In this document: in pieces, positions 7,901 to 14,425 of the stretch | Layout: each line of letters begins with the position of its first letter | Numbering within the stretch: position 1 is the stretch's first letter | Assembly (NCBI GenBank): GCA_035353175.1 | Contig: DAOPZC010000087.1 | Span: forward strand, 1-15,177 | Reading direction: 5' to 3' | Source of the DNA: DAOPZC01 sp035353175 | GTDB lineage: Bacteria > Verrucomicrobiota > Kiritimatiellia > RFP12 > UBA1067 | DNA length: 15,177 nucleotides | Translations under genes and position numbers: made by a program | Notes under the pieces: model-generated | The model's input: only the letters and a program-made list of their open reading frames with translations | Told to the model about the DNA's origin: nothing | The model's database searches: none

Positions 7901-9360
7901 CGAATGTGACGCTAGACTTCGGATACTCGGCGCTTGCTGAGGACGACAGCATCGTTTTGGATGTGTCGCCGGGGGTGACGCTGACCAACCTCATTTATGA
8001 TCACGGCGTGCCCGGGTGCGTGTTGACGATCACCTGTCCTGAGTCGGTGACCAATGTTCTGACCTTTGTCTCCAACGGCGTGATCCGCGTTGAGGAAAGC
8101 CAAACGCTGGTGCTGGACGCGAACGTGTATCTGAGCGGCAACCTCTACAAGACAGGCTCGGGCACGCTCGTTCTCAATCGGCGCACTTATTCGGGCAGCG
8201 CTGATGCAGCCTACACCTTGTTTATCCGTGAAGGCCAGGTCGTTGGATGCGGCGAAATCAATTTTCTCAAAGTGCAGCCGGCTTTGGCGTCCGATCTGGT
8301 CCCGCCTCCCGAATTTGTTCTCGAAGGGGATCGCGCGGTGTTGCGGAACAAGGCTTTTCCTCTGCCGGGATACTGGATCAGCAACTATGAGCAAGGCGTT
8401 TTCACGCAGAGGGGCGGGACCGTCGATCTGTCGGTCTTGCCTGACGCGTTCGCTAATGCGGGGGTCGGTTTCATGATTGCCGGAGGCGTCGGCACAAAAG
8501 GTGTCTATGAGCTCGCCGGCGGGCAACTGATCTCGTGCGTCACGCGCCCGGCCTTCCTTGCTGGGAATTTTGCCGAAAGTGTTTTTAACCAGAGCGGCGG
8601 CACCTCGACTCTATACAATCTTAATCTGACTCGGGCTTGGCCGATGACAGGCGGCTATGGCGCTCTGAACCTTTCGGGCGGGACGCTGCGTCTGGGCGGA
8701 ACGGTTGTGAAAGGCTACAGCGCGGGCTCGGTGAACTTCTCCGGCGGGCGGGTTGAATCCGTCTCAGCCGGCACGGTTTTTGAGGCGGATGTGCCGGTCT
8801 CCCTGGCGACGGGCGCATCGGGCGATGTGACGTTTGCCCAAGCCCAAGCATCGTACACGAATACGCTGATCGGCACGCTTTCAGGCTCAGGCGGCTTGGG
8901 TCAAGCGGGGCCCGGTACGCTGGCGCTGAACGGCGTCAACGCGTTCGCAGGGCGCGTCACGGTTCAGGGTGGAACCTTGCTCGTCAACACCGAGCTTGAG
9001 AATGCCCGGGAACTTTTCGTGGACGGCGGAAAGCTGGAGGTTCTGGCGGGTGTTCCCGCGCTGACCAACCTCTCGCTACGGGCGGCAGGATCCGCGGTCC
9101 GGATCGACGGCTCCGCCGTGCCGTTTTCGGACGGGCTCTCGCTGAGCCTGGCGCAGGGCATCGTGGCCGAGTTGGACTTTGACGGCATCGTGGACATCGG
9201 CGGGCTGATTTTGGACGGCGTGGCTAAATCGCCTGGCCTGTACGGCGGAGTCGCTTCGGAGGCCCCCGTCAAACCGTCGTCGGGGTATTTCGCTGGGACG
9301 GGGACCCTGCGTGTGCTCCGCGGACCCCCGCCTCAGGGGACGATCCTCTCGATCCGGTGA
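4933..9360 (+). CDS. Giant PATR (autotransporter-associated beta-strand repeat) surface protein
   Basis: This 1475-residue exported beta-helix-like protein has a signal peptide ending near AVAA (residues 23-26). Cys22 in AAGC is a weak lipobox alternative. It is built from three tandem modules, each opening with W-(L/T)-G-x(6,7)-W-x(4)-N-W (Trp30/39/45, Trp515/524/530, Trp964/974/980) and closing with a GV-x-P-G-x-Y signature (485-493, 939-947, 1429-1437). PATR units with GAGTLALNG-type cores occur at 848-890 and 1318-1360, with weaker ones elsewhere. Composition is rich in Gly, Thr, Ser, Val and Asn. There is no C-terminal autotransporter barrel and no evident PEP-CTERM; the protein ends in GTILSIR. 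The probable role is adhesin or surface scaffold. ATG 4933 was chosen because AGGAGG (4921-4926) is 6 bases away; the in-frame GTG at 4930 would leave only 3. The next gene is 13 bases downstream. Confidence 0.8.
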   Translation: MRQVSARLAGSAVAWMAFAAGCAVAADYSWLGGGTDNNWTTPENWQGGTGFPGAAGDVATVTAANSIRLNTSGVVTLGRIQLASATPKTVTVTGDAGAGFTFSGLAAPGSGITVDGNITNRLVLGPEFVIPSRIDKMGAGAVEFTGTQTCSVVGGYGWVFGQGQSIYAGPASLLVANGVVGIGNASSTATVVLTNQAAWTVNRIELGVSSGLNTLGILCQDADECSVTVGQLVLGNMNSSGGTNGIYRLHKGALTANILTVGYASPCQFEQSGGSLAAASVKVKNGTFYQDGGVSVISSFAVGDTNIVPSVTLAGGRMLINSDITTPWIQEKQGFDFSGGVLQVTNSCSCLIPLRLSGTPTFDTPTSGKGLTLRAGFSGRADIVKAGSGAVGLGSGLAAQLSGSLTISNGVFNMGANTLLESYGPSAEPLGMKICNGGIFRLSDINSVVTVPLALDIEAGGKIDFSYSSYYNRGIVVARSIVTNGVSLPPGRYTTAHGFVSGPNASCSVVIPVNWTGAGDGVSWSDAANWDGAVPNSASAVADLSNARQPVRLDSAVTLTCLVYNPQGTNRSLMLTGSGSLTISTGFSVAPCVFVGPGRSLTIDVPLERTPAGSTLAIVGGGSVTVTKKFPGITAGQGASFSLYGDLVFAGAATMDSFLGLWRHELNSTGSVIFTNGCQLACQRILNNPSGFYPLRQVYHDGGCVTCGDVYFTRHNGDSAAPYTYFMRSGTLTTTNANGVCLGVYYTGTWARYSGGSFVMSGGTVNTARLALGMPDSVLDLHGGDVYLGSGGIISTTNNQGTIKLGGVALRTTANWSSSWKMELTGVCGNTLIDTAGSTVTLGGALSGAGGLVKTGAGTLALNGVTNTFTGPLVVAGGTLACGAASVFNGVSEITVTNGTLALNGTVLSSNVILRVASAANLTLAAGKSLAVDRLHISGVCQPAGTYTFGSGTVTVNPTAKIVWTGAANAGALWSTQNNWTNTAVVPDGANVTLDFGYSALAEDDSIVLDVSPGVTLTNLIYDHGVPGCVLTITCPESVTNVLTFVSNGVIRVEESQTLVLDANVYLSGNLYKTGSGTLVLNRRTYSGSADAAYTLFIREGQVVGCGEINFLKVQPALASDLVPPPEFVLEGDRAVLRNKAFPLPGYWISNYEQGVFTQRGGTVDLSVLPDAFANAGVGFMIAGGVGTKGVYELAGGQLISCVTRPAFLAGNFAESVFNQSGGTSTLYNLNLTRAWPMTGGYGALNLSGGTLRLGGTVVKGYSAGSVNFSGGRVESVSAGTVFEADVPVSLATGASGDVTFAQAQASYTNTLIGTLSGSGGLGQAGPGTLALNGVNAFAGRVTVQGGTLLVNTELENARELFVDGGKLEVLAGVPALTNLSLRAAGSAVRIDGSAVPFSDGLSLSLAQGIVAELDFDGIVDIGGLILDGVAKSPGLYGGVASEAPVKPSSGYFAGTGTLRVLRGPPPQGTILSIR

Positions 9361-9373
9361 GCGGAAAACTGAA

Positions 9374-10681
9374 ATGATGAAAATAAGACAAAGCCTGTCT
9401 CAGGTGGCGATGCTCGTCTGTTTGTGCGCCGCCGGGTTTCCGCTTTACGGGCAGCCGTCTGCCGCCCTGAACACGGCGCGGCTTCTTTCGGAGGCGCGCG
9501 GGCCGGTGCGCATCGTCTGCTTCGGCGACAGCATCACCGGGACGTATTACCACAGCGGCAACAGGCGGGCCTGGCCGGAGATGCTCAAGGTGGCGCTGGC
9601 CAGACTCTACCCGAAGGCGGACGTCGAGGTCCTCAATGCGGGTGTCAGCGGAAACACGAGCGCCCAAGGGCTGGCGCGCCTGCAGAAGGATGTGTTGGCC
9701 CGCAAGCCGCATCTGGTGATCGTCATGTTCGGCATGAACGATCTGGCCTACGGCGCGGCTACCCCGGAACAGGATGCGGCCCGAAAAGCGGGATTTGCCG
9801 GCAACCTGAAAGCGATGACCGAAGCGTGCCGGACCGTTGGAGCGGAGGTGCTGCTGTGCACGCAGAACCCCGTCTATCCCGACGCCGTCCCCCTGCGCCC
9901 GCCGGAGCGGGTGGGCGAGTTCGCCGGCCTCATCCGGCAGACGGGCGCGGCGCTCAAGGTCCCGGTCGCCGACATTTACACGGAGTGGGAAGCGCTGAGA
10001 AAAACGGAGGAGCGTTCCTGGCGGCTGCTGATGAGCGAGACCATCCACCCCTCGATGGCGGGACACAAACGCATGGCCGAACGGGTGGCTGCAACGCTTG
10101 CGGGACGCCCGATTTCGCTTGCGGACGTCCGGGCGGAACAGCCGGTCTGCGGCGGGCTCATCGCGCGCCTGACGGAAGGCAAGCCGGTCACGCTGGACGT
10201 GCCCGCGCCGCTTGCGGCCGGCGCGCGCGCGATGGTGCTGCGACGTTTTCCCTCCGCAGACGTTGCGGTTGTGTCCGCCCCCGAAAAAGCCGCGTCTTTG
10301 AAGGCGCGGGCCGATGGGTATCAAGGGGTGCGTAACCGCAAGCCGGATCTCGTCTTTGTCTCGCTTGCGCCGGATGAACTGGACGTCGGCGATGAGGAGT
10401 CGTATGTTCGGCAGGTGTCTTGGATGGTCAACTGGGCGCTGCCCTTCGACGGAGCAGCCTGGACAGCGGTGGGCGTGGACCCCGCATTGCTGGGCCGGGG
10501 CCTGACGCCAAAGCAGCGGGAAGGCGCTGAGCTGTTGCGCGAAATAGTGCGGGGCCATGATCTCGACTGGATCGGTCCGACGTCCGGTGCCTCCGTCAAG
10601 CTTCAGGACGCGCTGGACCATTGGTTCGACGCACAGGTCGGGAAAAACCGCACCGCACACCAAAAGGGAGAAGGAACATGA
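9374..10681 (+). CDS. Secreted SGNH/GDSL-family hydrolase (esterase-like)
   Basis: This 435-residue protein has a signal peptide (MMKIRQSLSQVAMLVCLCAAGFPLYG). The N-terminal SGNH domain carries block I FGDSIT with nucleophile Ser53, block II NAGVSGNT with Gly93, block III FGMND with Asn122, and block V SETIHPS with His225. The position that is normally Asp, three residues before the His, is Glu222. Such enzymes are usually carbohydrate esterases or lipases. Next to a sialidase-like gene, removal of O-acetyl groups from a glycan is a reasonable inference, not proven. Residues about 285-420 (KPDLVFVSLAPDEL, 323-336) look like a degenerate second SGNH lobe with no catalytic set. The reading frame extends upstream to 9311 inside the PATR gene, but ATG 9374 (or ATG 9377) directly precedes the signal peptide and is preferred. 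The Shine-Dalgarno is weak, suggesting translation coupled to the PATR gene. The stop overlaps the next start (ATGA at 10678). Confidence 0.85.
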   Translation: MMKIRQSLSQVAMLVCLCAAGFPLYGQPSAALNTARLLSEARGPVRIVCFGDSITGTYYHSGNRRAWPEMLKVALARLYPKADVEVLNAGVSGNTSAQGLARLQKDVLARKPHLVIVMFGMNDLAYGAATPEQDAARKAGFAGNLKAMTEACRTVGAEVLLCTQNPVYPDAVPLRPPERVGEFAGLIRQTGAALKVPVADIYTEWEALRKTEERSWRLLMSETIHPSMAGHKRMAERVAATLAGRPISLADVRAEQPVCGGLIARLTEGKPVTLDVPAPLAAGARAMVLRRFPSADVAVVSAPEKAASLKARADGYQGVRNRKPDLVFVSLAPDELDVGDEESYVRQVSWMVNWALPFDGAAWTAVGVDPALLGRGLTPKQREGAELLREIVRGHDLDWIGPTSGASVKLQDALDHWFDAQVGKNRTAHQKGEGT

Positions 10682-12297
10682 CGTCGGATAGGGGGTTTGA
10701 AAAGGAAAGAAAAATAGCGGTCAGCGTGCGACAGGTGTGTTTAGCCGCGGCGTTGGCGGCGTGTTGGTCGTGGCCGGTTTTTGCGCAGGACGTGCCTGTC
10801 CGCACGCTCGAACTGCCGCCGGGAGCGGGAAATCCGCGAAACAGCGAGGGCTCGTTCGTGTCGCTCAAGGACGGGCGCATCCTCTTTGTCTACTCGCACT
10901 ACACGGCGGGCAGCGGCGGGGATCACGATCCGGCCCATCTGGCCGGACGGTATTCCTCGGACGGCGGCAGAACATGGACGGCGCAGAACCGGGTCATCGT
11001 TGAAAACGAAGGCGGCATGAATGTCATGTCCGTGAGCCTGCTCCGCTTGCAGAACGGCCAGATCGCGCTCTTCTACCTGCTCAAAAACAGCGAGCAGGAC
11101 TGCCGCCCGCTGATGCGGCTTTCGGCCGACGAGGGCGCGACGTGGGGCGCGCCGGTGACGTGCATCACGGATGAGGTTGGCTATTACGTTTTGAACAACG
11201 ACCGGGCGATCCAGCTCAAAAGCGGACGGCTGGTGTTGCCGATTTGTCTCCACTGGGGGCAGGGCGCGCCCAAGACGGACTGGCAGGGAACGCTCATGTG
11301 TTATTTGTCGGACGACAACGGCAAGACCTGGCGCCGCAGCAAGACCGCGCAAAAGGGCTATGACGCGGCCGGCAAGCGCGTCACCACGCAGGAACCCGGC
11401 GTGGTCGAGCTCAAGGACGGGCGCGTGATGATGTTCATCCGCGCGAGCGGCGGATGCCAGTATCTCGCTTACTCGGAAGACGGGGCGGACACATGGAGCG
11501 CGCCCGTCGCCTCGGACATCAAGTCGCCGGTCTCGCCCGCCTCGATCAAGCGCCTGCCCTCGACCGGAGACCTGCTGCTGGTCTGGAACGATCATGCCGA
11601 CACGCCCGCGAGCCTGAGCGCCCGGCGCGTGCCCCTGAGCACGGCGCTTTCGAAGGACGACGGCAAGACGTGGAGCAGCGCCAAGGTCCTCGAGGGCAAC
11701 GCGCTGGGCTGGTACTGTTACATCGCGATCTATCCTATGGACGACGCGGTGTTGCTCGGTTACTGCGCGATGTCCAACCTCGCGCACTCGCGCGTCACGC
11801 GCGTGCCGGTCTCGTGGCTTTACGCGGGGAAGCCCGCCGTGCTTTCGGTTCACCGGCGGGACGTGTCAGACCTGTTTGAAGGTTCGCCCGCGGGGCCCCT
11901 TGCACGCGTGGAAACCCCGCTGGGCGTGTGGAGCGCGGAGCCGGGCCACGCCGAGGTTTACAGCTATGCGCACGGCAAGGGAGTCCGCATCTTGGGAGGC
12001 ACGGAGCGGACGGTTCTGCTGACTCTGCCGCAGGCGGTGGCGTGCGGCGCCCTTTCTTCGCTTGGCGTTGAGCGGTTTACGCAGCGCGCCCCTTATGCGT
12101 TCGTCGTCGAAGCCAAGACGGACGCGGGGTGGCAGAAAATCGGCGAGCAGGGCGCGGCCACGGCCGTGGGACAGCCACACAAAATACGGCTTCAGGCGCC
12201 TGAGCTACAGGCGTCGCAATTCCGTTTCCGGTGTACTTCGGCCCTGGGTGCGATTATTGTGCCGGGGGTCAATCTTCACGGCTACTTCAACGACTAA
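10678..12297 (+). CDS. Sialidase-like Asp-box (BNR) exo-glycosidase with C-terminal sugar-binding-like domain
   Basis: This 539-residue protein has an unusually long basic N-region before its hydrophobic signal (residues 18-36, cleavage near VFAQ). The catalytic-type six-bladed propeller shows Asp boxes SSDGGRTW (93-100), SADEGATW (149-156), SDDNGKTW (211-218) and SKDDGKTW (325-332), plus an altered one, SEDGADTW (266-273). PRNSEGSF at 53-60 is the conserved opening of this BNR_2-type sialidase-like family and may supply the first arginine (Arg54). From about residue 395 to 539 a beta-rich region resembles a galactose-binding/discoidin-like fold. The family includes exo-alpha-sialidases but also enzymes of other or unknown specificity, so sialic acid is inferred from context. 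Start 10678 overlaps the SGNH stop (ATGA) and is served by AGGGAG/AAGGA at 10665-10675. The frame is open further upstream, but only inside the SGNH gene. The aldolase gene begins 9 bases after the stop. Confidence 0.85.
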   Translation: MTSDRGFEKERKIAVSVRQVCLAAALAACWSWPVFAQDVPVRTLELPPGAGNPRNSEGSFVSLKDGRILFVYSHYTAGSGGDHDPAHLAGRYSSDGGRTWTAQNRVIVENEGGMNVMSVSLLRLQNGQIALFYLLKNSEQDCRPLMRLSADEGATWGAPVTCITDEVGYYVLNNDRAIQLKSGRLVLPICLHWGQGAPKTDWQGTLMCYLSDDNGKTWRRSKTAQKGYDAAGKRVTTQEPGVVELKDGRVMMFIRASGGCQYLAYSEDGADTWSAPVASDIKSPVSPASIKRLPSTGDLLLVWNDHADTPASLSARRVPLSTALSKDDGKTWSSAKVLEGNALGWYCYIAIYPMDDAVLLGYCAMSNLAHSRVTRVPVSWLYAGKPAVLSVHRRDVSDLFEGSPAGPLARVETPLGVWSAEPGHAEVYSYAHGKGVRILGGTERTVLLTLPQAVACGALSSLGVERFTQRAPYAFVVEAKTDAGWQKIGEQGAATAVGQPHKIRLQAPELQASQFRFRCTSALGAIIVPGVNLHGYFND

Positions 12298-12306
12298 AGG
12301 ATAACC

Positions 12307-13206
12307 ATGCGAAAGAGAGTGTATTCTGCCTCGATCACGCCGCTGACGGCGGACGGGGCGCTCGATGTCGAAGGGCTGAACAAAATCTTCGACCGCAACA
12401 GCCGCCATGGCGTCGACGGCATTTTCATCTTGGGCTCGATGGGCGAGTGGAACCAGTTCAAGGACGACTTCCGCGACCGTCTGATCGCGGAAAGCGCGAA
12501 AGCGGCGGCGGGACGGGTCGAGTTGCTGGTCGGCATCACGGCCGCGAGCACGCCGCACGCGCTGGCGAACTTGAAACGTGCCTCCTCCCATGCGTTTGAC
12601 AGCTATGTGTTCATGCTGCCGAAGGTGGCGGAAGCGGGCGACCCCGTCCGGGACGTGTGCGCCGTGCTGGACGCCGCGGACCGCCCCGTCTACTATTACC
12701 ACTGCCCGCCGAACAACGGGATCAACCTTTCGCTGGCGCAATTCGAGGCGATTCTGTCGCATCCGAATCTGAAAGGGATCAAGAATTCGGCCAGCAACAT
12801 GTGGCTGCGGCGCGAGCTGATCCTGCTGAAACAGGAGAGGGGGCTGACCCCCGTCTTGCTGGAAGGGCAGGAGTGGGCGGCAGACGAGGCCCTGCTCGTC
12901 GGTTATGACGGCATGCTCTGCGGCATGGGCGCGCTGGGATCGAAGATGATGGTGGGCATCGCGCGGGCTGTGGACGCGGGCGATGCCACCGAAGCGGTGC
13001 GGCTCCAGAACCGCTTCATCCGGCTTTTCCACGGCGTGTACGGGCCGAACCTGGAGACGGTCTGGGTGGGGCAGAAATACGCGCTGAAATGTCTCGGGCT
13101 GTGCGCGTCTGAGCTGACGCTGGCGCAGGGGATGGAGGCGCTGACCGAGGCGCGCAAGCGCGAGATCGAGGCGTGCCTGGCGGAATTCCGCGACGAATTG
13201 GACTGA
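12307..13206 (+). CDS. DapA/N-acetylneuraminate-lyase-family aldolase
   Basis: This 299-residue protein is the usual length of the family and has no signal peptide, so it is cytoplasmic. It is a class I aldolase TIM barrel: Lys159 in LKGIKNS is the Schiff-base lysine, Tyr131 in YYYHCPP the active-site tyrosine, and GSMGE (43-47) the carboxylate-binding loop, normally GS/TTGE. Family members split or form 2-keto acids with pyruvate. The YYYH-x-P stretch resembles vertebrate-type sialate lyases. However, Met45 replaces a normally conserved Thr. Residues equivalent to E. coli NanA Glu192 and Ser208 appear to be Trp190 and Gly206 by eye. The DapA arginine (NVPSRTG) is absent too. It therefore probably acts on a sialic-acid-like or other 2-keto-3-deoxy sugar acid. 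AAAGGA at 12296-12301 overlaps the stop of the sialidase-like gene and lies 5 bases before the ATG. It is followed 3 bases later by a small gene. Confidence 0.85.
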   Translation: MRKRVYSASITPLTADGALDVEGLNKIFDRNSRHGVDGIFILGSMGEWNQFKDDFRDRLIAESAKAAAGRVELLVGITAASTPHALANLKRASSHAFDSYVFMLPKVAEAGDPVRDVCAVLDAADRPVYYYHCPPNNGINLSLAQFEAILSHPNLKGIKNSASNMWLRRELILLKQERGLTPVLLEGQEWAADEALLVGYDGMLCGMGALGSKMMVGIARAVDAGDATEAVRLQNRFIRLFHGVYGPNLETVWVGQKYALKCLGLCASELTLAQGMEALTEARKREIEACLAEFRDELD

Positions 13207-13209
13207 AAA

Positions 13210-13680
13210 ATGAGTTTGCGATATCGGGAAGCAGGCGAGCTGCACAAGGACTTCCACGGCAGCATGAATGCCGCCGTGGAATACGTCGGCAGCCGGTACG
13301 GGCGGGAGGGGCTGCGCCAGGTGTTCAAAAGCACGGCTCAGCGGGTCTACCGTTCGATTTACGAAAAGCTGAAGACTGGCGACTGGAGCGAGCTGGTCGA
13401 GCATTGGCGGTATTTTATGACGCGCGAGGGCGCGGACTATACGCTCGAGGTCTCGGAACGGAATGTGGTGTTGACGGTAAAGGTATGCCCTGCCGTCGCG
13501 CATCTGCGCAAGCTGGGGCTGAAGCCGTCGGCGTTTTTCTGCGACCAGACGGTTCTGTTGAACGAGGCGTGGTGCGACGGCACGCCCTTCGAGGCAGTCA
13601 CGGAGCTTACGGGCGAGGGAAGCTGCGTTCAGATAATCCGGAAACGCCCAACATTCAACGCTCAAGGATATGGAAAATGA
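13210..13680 (+). CDS. Small cysteine-containing protein A, possible ATC-hydrolase-like fold
   Basis: This 156-residue cytoplasmic protein has no signal peptide or membrane segment. It has an alpha-helical N-terminal half (DFHGSMNAAVEYVGSRYGREG, His16) and an alpha/beta C-terminal half with VKVCPAVAH (91-99, Cys93), FFCD (109-112, Cys111, Asp112), Cys122 and SCVQII (138-143, Cys139). I do not recognise it with certainty. The layout recalls the L-2-amino-thiazoline-4-carboxylate hydrolase-like family (PF14196), an impression from pattern rather than a search. The next gene encodes a divergent paralog with the same CP to CD distance of 20 residues. The start lies 3 bases after the aldolase stop and lacks a clear Shine-Dalgarno sequence, so translation is probably coupled. 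The stop overlaps the next start (ATGA, 13677-13680). Confidence 0.65.
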   Translation: MSLRYREAGELHKDFHGSMNAAVEYVGSRYGREGLRQVFKSTAQRVYRSIYEKLKTGDWSELVEHWRYFMTREGADYTLEVSERNVVLTVKVCPAVAHLRKLGLKPSAFFCDQTVLLNEAWCDGTPFEAVTELTGEGSCVQIIRKRPTFNAQGYGK

Positions 13681-14144
13681 TTCCGAGTGATCAGTTCGTC
13701 CGCTTCTACAACGAGGTCTTCAAGTTTCTGGAGGCGCAGGGCGGAACGGCGCTTGCGGACTATTACCGCATCGTCTCTGGACAGCAGGAAATGCACTGCC
13801 TGGAACTGTTCAAGACACAGGGGCTGGCAGGGATGAAGGCCTATTGGGACCGCATCGCGGTGGAGGAGAACTGCGACATGCAGGGCACGCTGTATGCGGA
13901 CCGGTACGAGCTGGTGATGAGCCGTTGCCCAAGCTTGAGCAAGGCGCTGGACAACGACGCGGGCGCGTTTCCGCGCTATTGCGACCACTGCCCCGGCTGG
14001 ATCATCCCGCTGCTCGAAAAAGCGGGGTATTCTTGCGAATACGACATCATCGACCGCACGGTGCCGCGGTGCCGCATGGTCATCTATCCCGCGGGGCCTG
14101 ACCGGCCCTCGCGCGTGCAGGTCAGCGGCAAGAAGCCGGAATAG
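13677..14144 (+). CDS. Small cysteine-containing protein B, paralog of the upstream protein
   Basis: This 155-residue cytoplasmic protein has no signal peptide. It keeps the pattern of its upstream neighbour: LVMSRCPSL (79-87, Cys84), RYCD (100-103, Cys102, Asp103) and RCRMVI (131-136, Cys132), plus extra Cys41, Cys66, Cys105 and Cys120. AYWDRIAVEEN (55-65) corresponds to EHWRYFMTREG in the neighbour. The 20-residue spacing from CP to CD is identical, so the two are divergent members of one family, possibly ATC-hydrolase-like (PF14196). Start ATG 13677 overlaps the preceding stop by ATGA and has AAGGA at 13664-13668, 8 bases upstream. The frame is open back to 13173 but only through the neighbouring gene. 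It is the last gene of the operon, followed 41 bases later by a hairpin. Function is unknown; a heteromeric enzyme with its neighbour is the simplest inference. Confidence 0.65.
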   Translation: MIPSDQFVRFYNEVFKFLEAQGGTALADYYRIVSGQQEMHCLELFKTQGLAGMKAYWDRIAVEENCDMQGTLYADRYELVMSRCPSLSKALDNDAGAFPRYCDHCPGWIIPLLEKAGYSCEYDIIDRTVPRCRMVIYPAGPDRPSRVQVSGKKPE

Positions 14145-14185
14145 AGAGACTCGTCGGAGCTGGACAGCCGCCGGAGTGCAGACCG

Positions 14186-14213
14186 GGGGCGCGGACGAGG
14201 CGGTCCGCGCCCC
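14186..14213. terminator. GC-rich hairpin after the operon, possible terminator
   Basis: GGGGCGCGGAC (14186-14196) and GTCCGCGCCCC (14203-14213) form a perfect 11-bp stem with a 6-base loop, 41 bases after the last stop of the operon. No T-run follows, so termination would have to be non-canonical or the hairpin may protect the RNA 3' end. It lies in the 281-base spacer 14145-14425, which otherwise holds no convincing gene. Confidence 0.5.
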
Positions 14214-14373
14214 GAGCGAGATCGGCCTCTCTGACGCTGCCCAACCATCGGAGAGCGCGAAATCCTCGCCGCCGTCAGCAGTCGTTTGCGCACCAGACTT
14301 CCCCCTCGCCCGAAGAAAAGATAGTATAACGGACGTTGGAATTCTGCGGGCGCGGGGAGATGTCGCGCGGCCG

Positions 14374-14404
14374 GTTTCGGCTTGTGCGGGAAATTCGGGA
14401 TAAT
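14374..14404 (+). promoter_or_regulatory. Weak promoter candidate for the ceramidase-like gene
   Basis: GATAAT at 14399-14404 matches five of six bases of a sigma-70 -10 box and lies 22 bases before the ATG at 14426. TTTCGG, 18 bases upstream of it, is a poor -35. Another AT-rich patch, TATAAC at 14325-14330, is an alternative -10 further upstream. The A-rich element shared by the two stronger promoters is not found here. Confidence 0.25.
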
Positions 14405-14425
14405 CAGTTCAAACAAGGGGGATGT

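Noticed and set aside
9311..9373. N-terminal extension of the SGNH protein into the PATR gene
   Set aside because: It would add 21 charged residues before a good signal peptide and overlap the PATR coding end; ATG 9374 gives a normal exported protein.
9269..10663. 464-codon - strand open frame opposite the SGNH gene
   Set aside because: The + strand shows all SGNH catalytic blocks in order. The antisense product has low-complexity composition and no recognisable motif.
12205..13665. 486-codon - strand open frame opposite the aldolase and small gene A
   Set aside because: It spans two + strand genes with conserved active-site motifs and has no ribosome binding site or domain of its own.
13173..14144. 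One 323-codon + strand gene covering both small proteins
   Set aside because: The first 168 codons run through the conserved gene A in another frame. The AAGGA site and the paralog alignment place the true start at 13677.
14338..14345. GGAATTCT in the last spacer as a third copy of the shared promoter element
   Set aside because: Only the GAATTC core matches, the A-rich half is missing, and no TATANT lies 33 bases downstream.
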